Shown: piece after piece, positions 12,404 through 25,483 of the stretch
Numbering within the stretch: position 1 is the first letter of the stretch
Layout: every line of letters starts with the position of its first letter
From: Carnegiea gigantea
Taxonomy: Eukaryota; Streptophyta; Magnoliopsida; Caryophyllales; Cactaceae
DNA: 64,000 nt
Direction: 5' to 3'
Assembly (NCBI GenBank): GCA_029747015.1
Contig: JAKOGI010000026.1
Coordinates: forward strand, 811,317 to 875,316
Program-made: the position numbers and the translations under genes
The notes under the pieces: model-generated
The model's input: only the letters and a program-made list of their open reading frames with translations
What the model was told of the DNA's origin: nothing
Database searches by the model: none

Positions 12404-13492
12404 CTCTTGCACTCGGATCCTCTGGTTCTGGTGGCCTAATTCACATTCAAATTCCTTATTGGCATGAAACACATTTCATGAGCATATTACAGAAATCAGA
12501 AGATAGATTTATTACTTATTGGCATTGAATTGAATTAAACTACACAAAGAAGCATCAAAGTCACCAATCAAGGACTTATATGAGATATCAACTGGATTGA
12601 GACAAAGATATGCCCACTTCAGATTGAAACGCCAATTCACATTCAAATTGAGAATTGAGACTTACCTTACTATATTATGATGTAAAAGAATCAAAAATCA
12701 TGAGGCTTGTTCAAGTGGCTGCCCAGATGTTTGATTGAATGTTCTTCACCGACAATCGTGAGGCTTCTTTAAGTCGCTGCCCAGAATGGTGAGGCTTCTT
12801 CACCGGCAATCGTGAGGCTAGATTTAAGATGAATTCACCGGCCAGACGCACACCCAGATGATCGAAGAAGGCGTGGATGGCCAGGATTAAGGAGTTTGAA
12901 TTCTGGGGAAGTTGAATTCTAGGGATTCAATTGCATGCGCCCAAAATTCGCACACCAGCCAGACGCACACCCAAAATTCGCAACCTACTTCCCAGACTTC
13001 ACCCAGAATTCACAACCTAGATGAAGAATTGAAGGAATTGAGGAGTTAGATTCTAGGGATTCAATTAAATTACATGAGCTTGAGGTATTTTTCGCGGGAG
13101 TGATATCAGTTTTGGGGGGATAGACGACAGACGGCGATGTGCATAGTAAGTAATACGCCCCCTAATCTTTCCATTATCAATATGTCTGATTATATTTTTA
13201 TTTTGTTAGATATTTTGCGCATTTTTTTATTTGTTTATTCCTTTGGCTAATATAATTAGATATAAATATTAAAATATTTTGTACAAATTACCTTATTAAT
13301 AAAATAAAAAGTAATTATAAAAACTCTTTTGAATTCCCCACACTTGATAAGTATAGGAGTAGGTTCATAATTTACCCACACATATTAAATGCGGAATCAA
13401 GAAAATTAGCTAATCTTATCATTTTTCTCCCCACACTTTAATTAAGTGTGGTGATACAAATGTAGGAGGATACATTATTTTTTATAGTGCTA

Positions 13493-14880
13493 CTTTTCTT
13501 CGCATGATTTACATGATAATTTTTGAGTATTTGTCTGTAGTTTACATATGTACAAAATAATAAATTATAAGTATTTCACATGACGTATAGAATTTTTTCT
13601 TAAATTAGTAGTTTTTAAAATTAAAGCACAGTTTTTAGACAATACAAAATTATAAGATTTTCTATGTATTAAAGCAGGTTAAGATTAACTTAGTTGAATA
13701 TGTATACACATGTTATATATTAGCGAACTTGACATAGGATTCCTTATATATTGGTTCCTTATATATTGTTAAAATTTGTAATTTGATAATAAGACCTAAT
13801 ATAAAATTATCACACTCTTTTGCAAGTATAAAAAACTTTCACATATCACAATAATAATAAGAACAAGTGTTAAAGGGAAGATAATCTTACCGTGCAGAAA
13901 TTTTTTAAAAAATATAATGATTTTTGGTAAAATATAATGCATGACTCTCTGTACAGTGTATTTTATTAAAATATAAAGAATTATCTTGTAATTTCTTCTA
14001 ATAATAAGGATGTATTTTTAAAAAAAAAACAAAATGGGGTGAATCATGTGAGAGTGATATTGTGTCAAAAGCTTAGGAGGTTTCGTTTCATTTTTCTACA
14101 CCTATGCAACGCATGAAAATTTTTTTAGTTTTTCTAATTGCAATAATTATATAAAAAGTATAGCAAATTATATCTGCACTTCATATAATTTATGGAAAAA
14201 AATTATTTGAGCCTCTCTTAAAAAAGTACAATACTTTTTAAAAAATTTAAGTGGAAAAGCCCACTCCCAAGATTATTTGTGAATGGAAAAAAAGAAAAAG
14301 AAAAATGGATTTATAATATCGTAAACTAATTGTGAATTTCCTACTACTTTTTCAAATCTAACTGTTTACAATAGTTTCACCTGATTTATGAATTATTTAT
14401 TATTTATGTAATAATTTATTTGCGGTGAGGTTGTATTGGTGCAGTAGTAGTAGTAATTGAGATGAGAAATCCCTTATTATTTCCTAATAATTGTGTATTT
14501 ATAATAAATAGAATCCATAACTATCATCATAATGTATATAATATTTCTAAAATTTTGTATTTTTAATAGTGAAAATCTTTTATTGTTTATTAGGTTAATT
14601 AAAAACAATAATTTACATGGCTTGGATTAGTTTCGGAATTAAGTTAGGAAATGTCCAAACTTCTAAAATTTTGACTGTAGCATGTGGTAGCTTTGGGAGG
14701 TTTTGTTTATATATATACATGTGTGTGTGTGTGTGTATATATACATACATACATTCATACATACACACACATACACACACACACATATATATATATGTGT
14801 GTGTGCCTGTATGTATGTAGGTATGTAAATATGTATGTATGTGTGTCTGTATGTGTGTATGTGTATACAGACACACATAC

Positions 14881-14956
<76 letters not shown>

Positions 14957-15033
14957 TACTTACTATCTTAAAAGGGAATAAGGCAAGTTATAATTGAGGG
15001 CAATTTTGTAATTTTAAGAATATTTTGGTCATA
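13493..15033. other. AT-rich intergenic sequence
   Basis: No gene or complete element is recognised. The most notable feature is a long compound microsatellite near its right end. Confidence 0.6.
14716..14950. repeat. Compound TG/TA/CATA microsatellite
   Basis: (TG)n, (CATA)n, (CA)n, (TATG)n and a long (TA)n follow each other. All the tyrosine/isoleucine/cysteine-rich frames on both strands here are translations of the repeat. Confidence 0.95.
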
Positions 15034-16751
15034 TTAAGTGTAACACCCCCAATTAAACATATTTCACGGTTTGTATTTTTCTTCATAAATTCCTCAATTA
15101 TAACTAATAAACCCAATGATCGGAGTGTTACCGCCGTCCAAAGGACAAGGCTTGTAATATGAGTAACGCCCCCAACCCCAAGGCCAGGAGTGTTTAGCGT
15201 TATCTTTAAATCCTTGGACGAAACGGACAGAGTTTTTCCTAAAAACTGACCGTTTCCCAGGCTTAAAGCCTTACATTGAATTCCCTGCAATTCAACGCAA
15301 TAATAAAATCAACTCAACGGCTACCCGTCGAAGTTCATGGCTCTACGGGCCACCCGCCCGGAGCATATCAACCAGTGCAGTTAATACTAAAATGATGGTA
15401 CGACTCTACGGACCACACGTCCAGGGTGTTGGGGTTACATTCCAATTATAAACAACCATACTGAGCGACTTGATATGGTATGCAACACATGCACACGAGG
15501 ACTTAAATTACATAGAAATGAGCAGTTACATTATACTACACTTCGCAGCTCACATGCAAGCACGTCGCTTTATTCCTAGGACAGTAATAACTCCATTTTG
15601 GCTTACTTGGGCCGACCTTTACTGGCTAATTCAGAAACCTGGGGGCACAATAACAGATGAAAGTGAGCAATAAACATGCAGTGGATAACCCCCCCTAAAC
15701 TTAATGTATTCAACACAATAATAACTTACGACCGTCGTTTGTCAGTTCTCCTTTTTGAAGAGTTCACCTTAGAACAGCCGTACCCTAAACTTACCAAAAG
15801 AAATTCATATGAACTCATAAACTCAATGAAAAGAAAAGGGGTTTAACCCCTAAGCACCACTGGTTGGGGTTTCTGTTGTGCAACCTTGTATGTTACTCAA
15901 CAATAGCTAAAATTTAATACGTAAAGCTCAGTGCGTTACAGCTTATTCCTGATCATATAATTTATGCCGTATGCAATCATTAAACTTCATTGAAGATGGG
16001 AGCAGGCAATAGGCGTTATGGGCTTAGCAATTACATTAGAGCAACCAACATGTCAATGCGAGACAACCTCTACACTGAAGACTACCGCTACACTAAAGAC
16101 TTTACTATACTACTCAGTAGCTGGTCAAGTGCACGAAGAAGTGTATGTGAGAAAACATGGAAACTACTTACTAATAAGGTAGCACAATAACCTTTGAACT
16201 TCACGTTCGGGTTTCTTAAAGTGATACATTTTATAAACCTTCATAGGTTCAGAGAGTCTCCTTTTTCCTATAGTTTCACTTCTGTAGATTATTGAAGGCA
16301 TTACCGTCGTTCCGGAATGGAATAAGGCTATCTGATTTACTAACCTCTGGAATCATCTAAAATAAATCTGTACATGTATAGGAATGTTTATCATTGTGAG
16401 CGTTACTTAGTTGGCGATCAGTAACGTCCATTGTTTTGCTGTTTTCTGGTGTCGTAGGAGGATGTCTATTCAATTCTCCCCATTCCTTAAACAGAAAACA
16501 TAAAACATTGGAATGGTGAGTCGACGCTCAATACGTACATTCCCATGCCGTAAAATAAATTTTATGTGAAATTAGTTGGGCCGGCCGCATCCCAAACATT
16601 TTGCTTTGCAAACAGGAGAGAGAGAATGAAGAATTGAAATGGATTTGCTGTTTATTATCTGAAAGTGAACCCCTTGGTCGATGTACATCTTGAAACGATC
16701 ATACTTTGGGTGCTCACCCCCCCAGGCCGATCGAGAAGCCTGAGTTGACGC

Positions 16752-16862
16752 CGCGCGCGGGTATATTGGTCGGCATAAGCTTTGATAGTTGATGAGCAAA
16801 TGGGGCCGCGCGCGGGTATATTGGTCGGCATAAGCCTTGATAGTTGATGGGCATAAGCCCTA
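16752..16862. repeat. Tandem duplication in the LTR
   Basis: Two copies, about 57 bp each, of a GC-rich block (GCCGCGCGCGGGTATATTGG, then CGGCATAAG, TTGATAGTTGATG) occur in succession. The equivalent block is also duplicated in the other LTR near 22036-22143. Confidence 0.8.
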
Positions 16863-17069
16863 ATGATAATTGGCGGGGCCACTTGTTTATGTGACAAGAC
16901 ATTGCGAAATTGATTCATTAAATGAATCTTGTATTAATGTTTTTCATTGCTGAGAGATATGCGAGTTTTCGAAAAACATAGGCAATGTACGTACCTGGTC
17001 TTTGAGATTCTCTCTCCTTTGCCCTTGGGTCGCTATTAATGGAGGAGGTTTTGCAACGTATGGTTTTGA

Positions 17070-17345
17070 TTCTACTGCCTACTGGCAGAACTATAGGATA
17101 TGTGGGCATTAAACTGGCTATCTATTGTTAGAGTTATAACGCAATGAACTTGAGTCTCCTGTCTACTAGCAGAACTAGGAAACATTGAGTTTTAAAGCTG
17201 CTGCTTAATGGCAGAGCTATGGAAACATTGAGCTTTTGGTGTCTGCCTATTGGCAGAGCTATGAAAACACTGAGCTTTTGGTACCTGTCTACTGGCAGAG
17301 CTATGAAATCACTGAGCTTTTGGTGCCTGTCTGCTGGTAGGACAA
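17070..17345. repeat. Tandem repeat of about 42 bp, six units, in the left LTR
   Basis: Units follow the pattern CTGCCTAYTGGCAGAGCTATG, AAAACACTGAGCTTTTGGTG. Six more or less diverged units can be aligned. The unit contains the small inverted repeat TGCCTAYTGGCA. Confidence 0.75.
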
Positions 17346-18719
17346 TGAAACTCACGTGGGGGCTCACATAGCACATTAATGCAATAGATAAAGCAATTCC
17401 ACACTCACTTTGCAATCTATACGATTCCAGGCTTCAATCATTTAATTCATCATTGACATCCATACCCTCATCGTTTCTAACTAGTCAATATAAACCATAT
17501 GTGTACAGATTCAATAAGCTTTTGTTCAGTTTACTACACAATTTCCTCTACTTGAATTATAAACATTCCTATGCATCTAAATGATAAATACCCTATGCAG
17601 TTAAATGATAATTAACGTTAAAACATGTAATTAATATAAAACGTCTGAATTACATATAAACATTCATAATTATATTTACGTATAAATCAATAGGTTTTAG
17701 AGAATCAATAAACCACATATAATTCAATAGGCTTGATATACTCAATGAACCTTTTGTATTTGCTAACGACAATGCTCAATAACGTGCTATAATTGATAAT
17801 TTTTATATAATCGATAAGCGTATACAACTTCATATGATCAATAGACTATATCTGGTCACTGAATTGCCCTTACCTGAGCAAACAGCGCCCTTCAGCAGTG
17901 CGTTACAACAAGCGTACATATAGCCACATGTGTCCATAAACGACAACACTTTATTCAGTAAATCAAACATACTTTGATTTTAAACATATACAATGCATTT
18001 CAAAGTAACTTTCCTAAGCATGAATGTACTAAAAAGAGGTTCGAATGAAAGCTAAATCTATTTTAATAGCTTCGCATTTCATTCGTGTACATGCAGTAGC
18101 TAGTTTAGCTCGAATCGAACCTAAACACGTTTAAATAACTTCGAAATGAATTCCTTTAACATGCATTGGCTAATCTACTTGATTCGAAGCTAAACACATT
18201 TCATTAACCTCGAAATTAGCTCATTTGCATGCATTGATGAATTAACTCGAATGGGAGCGATACATGTTAAAAATGACTTCGCTCTTGATCTTTTAAGTAA
18301 CTTGAATCGGCGCTAAACACGTTAAACTAACTGCGTTTTTAATTTTCTTTCATGCATGAACTAATTAACTTGAATCGATGCTAAACACGTTAAACTAACT
18401 TCAAATCAACACATCAAGCATGATTTACATTCATTGATTCGAATCAACGCTAAACACAGTTAAATTACTAAATCAATGGGTCGTTGTAAAATCGAATAAT
18501 TCTCATATAACCAATTATAATTCGATAACTATATATGTACAATCGAATGCATTTCACATAATCGATAAACGATATATATAATGGATAACTTGTTCAAGGC
18601 GCTCAATATGTACACTAGGCATAAATTATCAGTTCCAATTCAACCCGAATATACTATAATCGATAAACTTGCATCAAATTTAAAGATAACTAGGAGGAAG
18701 AGGAACCTCACCTCGAATC

Positions 18720-19130
18720 CAAGTTAAAGGATCCGTTTAGGGTTCGGTTTGGGTGGTTCGATGCGGGCTCGATTCGCCCCTTTGCTTCCCGTTTGCTGGT
18801 CGCCACTCTCTGGCCGTCCCATCGCCGCCGGCGACCTCCCGGTGGAGCCGCCGAGACATGGCTGCGGTCCACCTCTGTTCCCTTGCTCTGTTTCTCCCTC
18901 TATTACCATCTGACTCTCTCTCTCTGGCTAAGTTGGCGTCGACCGGGGTGGGGGACCGGTCGGTCGGCGTCGGCAGCTTGCCGGTGCCCCCCCTCTCCCT
19001 CTTCACGTGTGGCACCAAACAGGGGGTCGCGAAACCCCCTCTGGCTCCCCGACCCGTCTCCTTTTCGAGAGAAGGGGTCTTCGGCCCCTTTAACTTTTTT
19101 TTTTTCCCCTTTCCTTACTGCCACCTGATA
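18720..19130. other. GC-rich island within the LTR
   Basis: This is far more GC-rich than the rest of the element. On the minus strand it lies close to the LTR 5' end and is followed by GATTCGAG|GTGAGG, which resembles a splice donor. It may hold the promoter and the start of the transcribed leader. The same island is at 23975-24385 in the other LTR. Confidence 0.35.
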
Positions 19131-19477
19131 ATAACCCCAGCCACTGTACCATAAATCAAATTTCCGACCTCTAACATCTTAAACTGTAATCATTAGTATA
19201 ATCGTAGGTAATTATTCACCTTTTGATTATATTAAGGTTTGATTCGATAAATTACATGATGATTCCCTAGATTCGACATTCTAGTCGTATTCAGGAATCT
19301 GCTCACTATAGTGCCCGATAATAAAATGATAGTAATCACATTCTTTTCAATAAAATCAGCACTCAAGCAAGCTACATCAATAGTGTTTCAATTTATCGAA
19401 ATAACCAAATACGATTTTAGAACGATATCAATAGGCGAAATCGGCTACCGAAGGGGATAAAAATCCCAGGTGTGACA

Positions 19478-19495
19478 GCCTTCCCCCTTAAAAGA
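19478..19495 (-). other. Polypurine tract
   Basis: On the minus strand CTTTTAAGGGGGAAGGC immediately precedes the 3' LTR start (TGTCACACC), the expected place for plus-strand DNA priming. Confidence 0.8.
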
Positions 19496-20301
19496 ATTTC
19501 GTCCTCGAAATTCCGAGTAATAGGAATAAGGATAATGACATCAATGGTCTTATAAACAAAGGTCGAAGTGTTGCAGTGCGTTGGTCACGTAAGGTGACCA
19601 TAAAGGGCTAAGGCATGCTTAGTACGGATGAAAAGGTTCTACCCCTTTCCTATGAGTCATGCTAGCTTCTACACTTGGTGTTGGTGCATAAACAGTGTTG
19701 AAAAGGTATAAACCTTTGCCTCAGATAGCAGCGAGGTGATACATGTAGCATAACAATTCCAAAGTCTGTTAGATTCTCTCTTTTATCTCCCTTCTAGGTA
19801 TGTCAGGGTTGATATGGCCAACACGCTATTATGCCGATCATGTGAGTAGCGTTCCATGCCTATTATTCAAATGAAGATTAGTAATGCCTCCCTGTGCACA
19901 TAACAATACAAGTTAAGGCCATATCCAAGTGTCATTAGCACTCACACTGGCACGCACGTATACAAAGCGCTTGCTTAGTTCCCTTGACATAGACGCAACA
20001 CTACTGGAAAGGATGCTAACATGTACCGGACATAATAGGGTATTGCCCCAAGAAACTTGCAGTCAAGGGAAATAATCATGATTTACTTAGCATGTAAGCA
20101 TCTAAAGCACTTAGGCACACTCAGAGGCGTATGCTCATAGAAATTGACTCAAACATCATTGCAATACAAATGCACACATCGACTTTCATACCGAAAGCAC
20201 ATTTGCACACACAAGCACATGTAGCACCTCATCACGCGCACATTATTAGATGACTATATGCAATGCAAGACCTAGCTCACGGCCTATGGTCGCAGGACCT
20301 T
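19496..20301 (-). other. Non-coding interior of the LTR element
   Basis: On the minus strand this runs from the leader after the primer-binding site to the GAGGACGAAATTC motif. No open frame of retroviral type is present. It appears to be a direct junction of leader and 3' untranslated region. Confidence 0.85.
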
Positions 20302-20313
20302 GCTCTGATACCA
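20302..20313 (-). other. Primer-binding site, initiator Met tRNA type
   Basis: TGGTATCAGAGC on the minus strand, four bases inside the 5' LTR end, is the motif complementary to the 3' end of plant initiator Met tRNA and fixes the element as minus-strand. Confidence 0.9.
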
Positions 20314-20317
20314 AATC

Positions 20318-23300
20318 TGTAACACCCCCAATTAAACATATTTCACTGTTTGTATTTTTCTTCATAAATTCCTCAATTATAACTAATAAACCCAATGATC
20401 GGAGTGTTACCGCCGTCCAAAGGACAAGGCTTGTAATATGAGTAACGCCCCCAACCCCAAGGCCAGGAGTGTTTAGCGTTATCTTTAAATCCTGGGACGA
20501 AACGGACAGAATTTTCCCCTAAAAACTGACCGTTTCCCAGGCTTAAAGCCTTACATTGAATTCCCTGCAATTCAACGCAATAATAAAATCAACTCAACGG
20601 CTACCCGCCGGAGTTCATGGCTCTACGGCCACCCGCCCGGAGCATATCAACCAGCGCAGTTAATACTAAAATGATGGTACGACTCTACGGACCACACGTC
20701 CAGGGTGTTGGGGTTACATTCCAATTATAAACAACCATACTGAGCGACTTGACATGATATGCAACACATGCACACGAGGACTTAAATTACATAGAAATGA
20801 ACAGTTACATTATACTACACTTCGCAGCTCACATGCAGGCACGTCGCTTTATTCCTAGGACAGCAATAACTCCATTTTGGCTTACTTGGGCCGACCTTTA
20901 CTGGCTAATTCAGAAACCTGGGGGCACAATAACAGATGAAAGTGAGCAATAAACATGCAGTGGATAAGCCCCCTAAACATAATGTTTTCAACACAATAAT
21001 AACTTACGACCGTCGTTTGTCAGTTCTCCTTTTTGAAGAGTTCACCTTAGAACAGCCGTACCCTAAACTTACCAAAAGAAATTCATATGAACTCATAAAC
21101 TCAATGAAAAGAAAGGGGTTTAACCCCTAAGCACCACTGGCTGGGATTTCTGTTGTGCAAACCTTGTATGTTACTCAACAATAGCTAAAATTTAATACGT
21201 AAAGCTCAGTGCGTTACAACTTATTCCTGATCATATAATTTATGCCGTATGCAATCATTAAACTTCATTGAAGATGCGAGCAGGCAATAGGCGTTATGGG
21301 CTTAGCAATTACATTAGAGCAACCAACATGTTCAATGCGAGACAACCTCTACACTGAAGACTACCTCTACACTGAAGACTTTACTATACTACTCAGTAGC
21401 TGGTCAAGTGCACGAATAGGTGTATGTGAGAAAACATGGAAACTACTTACTAATAAGGTAGCACAATAACCTTTGAACTTCACGTTCGTGTTTCTTAAAG
21501 TGACACATTTCATAAACCTTCATAGGTTCAGAGAGTCTCCTTTTTCCTATAGTTTCACTTCTGTAGATTATTGAAGGCATTACCGCCGTTCCGGAATGGA
21601 ATAAGGCTATCTGATTTACTAACCTCTGGAATTATCTAAAATAAATCTGTACACGTATAGGAATGTTTATCATTGTGAGCGTTACTTAGTTGGCGATCAG
21701 TAACGTCCATTATTTTGCTGTTTTCTGGTGTCGTAGGAGGATGTCTATTCAATTCTCCCCATTCCTTAAACAGAAAACAGAAAACATAAAACATTGGAAT
21801 GGTGAGTCGACGCTCAATACGTACATTCCCATGCCGTAAAATAAATTTTATGTGAAATTAGTTGGGCCGGCCGCATCCCAAACATTTTGCTTTGCAAACA
21901 GGAGAGAGAGAATGAAGAATTGAAATGGATTTGCTGTTTATTATCTGAAAGTGAACCCCTTGGTCGATGTACATCTTGAAACGATCATACTTTGGGTGCT
22001 CACCCCCCCAGGCCGATCGAGAAGCTTGAGTTGACACCGCGCGCGGGTGTATTGGTCGACATAAGCCTTGATAGTTGATGAGCAAATGAGGCCGCGCGCG
22101 GGTATATTGGTCGGCATAAGCCTTGATAGTTGATGGGCATAAGCCCTGACGATAATTGGCGGGGCTACTTGTTTATGTGACAAGACAGTGCGAAATTGAT
22201 TCATTAAATGAATCTTGTATTAATGTTTTTCATTGCTGAGAGATATGCTAGTTTTCGAAAAACATAGGCAATGTACGTACATGGTCTTTGAGATTCTCTC
22301 TTTTTTGCCCTTGGGTCGCTATTAATTGAGGAGGTTTTGCAACGTATGGTTTTGATTCTACTGCCTATTGGCAGAACTATAGGATATGTGGACGTTAAAC
22401 TTTCTATTTATTGTTCAAGGTATAACTCAACGGACTTGACTCTCCTATCTACCAGCAGAACTAGGGAACATTGAATTCTGAAGCTTCTGCTTAATGGCAG
22501 AGCTATGAAAACATTAAGCTTTTGGTGCCTGCCTATTGGCAAAGCTATGAAAACACTGAGCTTTTGGTGCCTGCCTGCTGGCAGAGTTATGGAGACATTG
22601 AGTTTTTCCCTCTAACTAGATGATTTGGGGTGTTTGTACAATATAACATGAATCACACTCGATAAAGCAATCTATACGATTCTAGGCTTCAATCGTTTAA
22701 TTCATTATTGACATCCATACCCTCCTTGTTTCTAACTAGTCAATATAAAACGTATATGTACAGATTCAATAAGCTTCTGTTCAATTTACTACACAATTTC
22801 CTCTACTTGAATTATAAACATTCCTATGCATCTAAATGATAAATACCCTATGCATTTAAATGATAATTAACGTTAAAATATGTAATTAATATAAAACGTC
22901 TGAATTACATATAAACATTCATAATTATATTTACGTATAAATCAATAGGTTTTAGAGAATCAATAAACCACATATAATTCAATAGGCTTGATATACTCAA
23001 TGAACCTTTTGTATTTGCTAACGACAATGCTCAATAACGTGCTATAATTGATAATTTTTATATAATCGATAAGCGTGTACAACTTCATATGATCAATAGA
23101 CTATATCTGGTCACTGAATTGCCCTTACCTGAGCAAACAGCACCCTTCAGCGGTGCGTTACAACAAGCGTACATATGGCCACATGTGTCCATAAACGACA
23201 ACACTTTATTCAGTAAATCAAACATACTTTGATTTTAAACATATACAATGTATTTCAAAGTAACTTTCCTAAGCATGAATGTACTAAAAAGAGGTTCGAA

Positions 23301-24732
23301 TGAAAGCTAAATCTATTTTAATAGCTTCGCATTTCATTCGTGTACATGCAGTAGCTAGTTTAGCTCGAATCAAACCTAAACACGTTTAAATAACTTCGAA
23401 ATGAATTCCTTTAACATGCATTGGCTAATCTACTTGATTCGAAGCTAAACACATTTCATTAACCTCGAAATTAGCTCATTTGCATGCATTGGTGAATTAA
23501 CTCAAATGGGAGCGATACATGTTAAAAATGACTTCGCTCTTGATCTTTTAAGTAACTTGAATCGGCGCTAAACACGTTAAACTAACTGCGTTTTTAATTC
23601 TCTTTCATGCATGAACTAATTAACTTGAATCGATGCTAAACACATTAAACTAACTTCAAATCAACACATCAAGCATGATTTACATTCATTGATTCGAATC
23701 AACGCTAAACACTGTTAAATTACTAAATCAATGGGTCGTTGTAAAATCGAATAATCCTCATATAACCAATTATAATTCGATAACTATATATGTACAATCG
23801 AATGCATTTCACATAATCGATAAACGATATATATAATGGATAACTTGTTCAATGCGCTCAATATGTACACTAGGCATAAATTATCAGTTCCAATTCAACC
23901 CGAATATACTATAATCGATAAACTTGCATCAAATTTAAAGATAAGTAGGAGGAAGAGGAACCTCACCTCGAATCCAAGCTAAAGGATCCGTTTAGGGTTC
24001 GGTTTGGGTGGTTCGATGCGGGCTCGATTCGCCCCTTTGCTTCCCGTCTGTTGGTCGCCACTCTCTGGCCGTCCCATCGCCGCCGGCGACCTCCCGGTGG
24101 AGCCGCCGAGACATGGCTGCGGTCCACCTCTGTTCCCTTGCTCTGTTTCTCCCTCTATTACCATCTGACTCTCTCTCTCTGGCTAAGTTGGCGTCGACCG
24201 GGGTGGGGGACCGGTCGGTCGGCGTCGGCAGCTTGCCGGTGCCCCCCCTCTCCCTCTTCACGTGTGGCACCAAACAGGGGGTCGCGAAACCCCCTCTGGC
24301 TCCCCGACCCGTCTCCTTTTCGAGAGAAGGGGTCTTCGGCCCCTTTAACTTTTTTTTTTTCCCCTTTCCTTACTGCCACCTGATAATAACCCCAGCCACT
24401 GTACCATAAATCAAATTTCCGACCTCTAACATCTTAAACCGTAATCATTAGTATAATCGTAGGTAATTATTCACCTTTTGATTATATTAAGGTTCGATTC
24501 GATAAATTACATGATGATTCCCTAGATTCGACATTCTAGTCGTATTCAGGAATCTGCTCACTATAGTGCCCGATAATAAAATGATAGTAATCACATTCTT
24601 TTCAATAAAATCAGCACTCAAGTAAGCTACATCAATAGTGTTTCAATTTATCGAAATAACCAAATGCGATTTTAGAACGATATCAATAGGCGAAATCGGC
24701 TACTGAAGGGGATAAAAATCCCAGGTGTGACA
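20318..24732 (-). repeat. LTR, 5' copy in element orientation
   Basis: Direct copy of 15039-19477 with scattered substitutions and small indels. The main length difference is in the 42-bp tandem repeat, which has one unit fewer here. Confidence 0.95.
22360..22600. repeat. Tandem repeat of about 42 bp, five units, in the right LTR
   Basis: Same array as in the left LTR, but five units can be aligned and the flank after it is diverged. Confidence 0.75.
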
Positions 24733-24737
24733 TTAAG

Positions 24738-25412
24738 TTAATACTTCATCTCTCAATGAATAGTTAAATGAGAGATATTTAAGTAACTTTCTGCATCAAA
24801 TATCCATCCCACAAACATGAGCTACTATTATAAGTAATAGTAAAATGAGGGTAATGTAGTAATTTTGCTCATTGATAATACTTTTTCGAAGGTAACTTTG
24901 ACTTTGTAATACAAACCCCACTTTTTATGACTTTTATAGAAAATAAATAAGATATAATTAAACATCCTAAAAATAATATTTATTACAAGCTAAATAAAAA
25001 TACGTTTTTAAGGGTGTGAATTTTTAAACGAACTAAAAAATAGCACCAAGAAGAGTACTTTTTTTTGGTTAATTGATTTTTTTAGCAAGAGGGTAATAGT
25101 AGCTTTTTAAGATATAAATTCCATTTTGTATTTGATCAGATGGAGCAATTTTGTATTCTGTCCCACTGTTTAAATAGGTTAATTATTCCATTAAATTATG
25201 TAAATTTTATGAAGATTTGATTAACTCTTATTGTTTCAGAAGGAGTATAGATTTAATTTAAGTTGAATGAATCTAAAGGATGTAAACAAATTTCTTTATT
25301 ACATATTATCCTTCCCACTTGTTCTGGATAGTAGAGAACTTGAAATTGAGATTGTGCTTCCTACTTAGTAGTTGAAGCCTATCTTTTGTAGTTCTAGGTT
25401 TTTTCATTAATG

Positions 25413-25483
<71 letters not shown>

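Larger units (their letters stand above)
8513..13489. mobile_element. CACTA (En/Spm) DNA transposon, non-autonomous, 4977 bp
   Basis: The left end is CACTACAAAAAGG and the right end, read inverted, is CACTATAAAAAATAATG. Both are flanked by CTA (8510-8512 and 13490-13492), the 3-bp duplication of CACTA elements. Subterminal motifs such as CCACACTTAA and AAGTGTG are clustered in both orientations within about 200 bp of each end. The interior has no long frame and no recognisable TNP2-type transposase. It includes two tandem duplications, a fragment resembling the LTR found at 15-25 kb, and possible captured exons on the minus strand. Mobilisation would need a transposase supplied elsewhere. Confidence 0.88.
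15039..19477 (-). repeat. LTR, 3' copy in element orientation
   Basis: Direct copy of 20318-24732. It begins TGTAACACCCCC and ends GGTGTGACA on the plus strand. Frames that are open in both LTRs, such as the 133-codon plus-strand frame at 18753-19154 and the 93-codon minus-strand frame at 18737-19018, are shared only because the LTRs are copies. Confidence 0.95.
15039..24732 (-). mobile_element. Complete non-autonomous LTR retrotransposon, LARD-like, chromovirus-derived
   Basis: Two direct LTRs (15039-19477 and 20318-24732, 4439 and 4415 bp) bound an interior of only 840 bp. The 5-bp TTAAG duplication flanks it (15034-15038 and 24733-24737). Read on the minus strand, the LTR starts TGTCACACCTGGG and ends GGGGGTGTTACA. 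The next bases, GATTTGGTATCAGAGCAAGG, contain an initiator-Met-tRNA primer-binding motif, and the interior ends with GAGGACGAAATTC, AAGGGGGAAGGC and the second LTR. That leader and 3' end are typical of Ty3/gypsy chromoviruses (Tekay/Del type). No gag, protease, RT, RNase H or integrase remains. The LTRs differ at about four places in their first 215 aligned bases, so insertion is fairly recent. It would depend on proteins from a related full element. Confidence 0.93.

Noticed and set aside
14613..14971. Y/I/C/T-rich frames on both strands
   Set aside because: They are translations of TG, TA and CATA microsatellites.
17070..17345. CRISPR-like array
   Set aside because: The 42-bp units are contiguous with no unique spacers, and this is plant nuclear DNA inside an LTR.
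18753..19154. 133-codon plus-strand frame, repeated at 24008-24409
   Set aside because: It looks conserved only because it lies in two near-identical LTRs. It is antisense to the element, starts in the GC-rich island and ends in a poly-F/low-complexity tail, with no family resemblance.
15039..24732. Local tandem duplication of a 5.3-kb host segment
   Set aside because: The TG...CA ends, TTAAG flanks, primer-binding site and polypurine tract show that the two copies are LTRs of one element.
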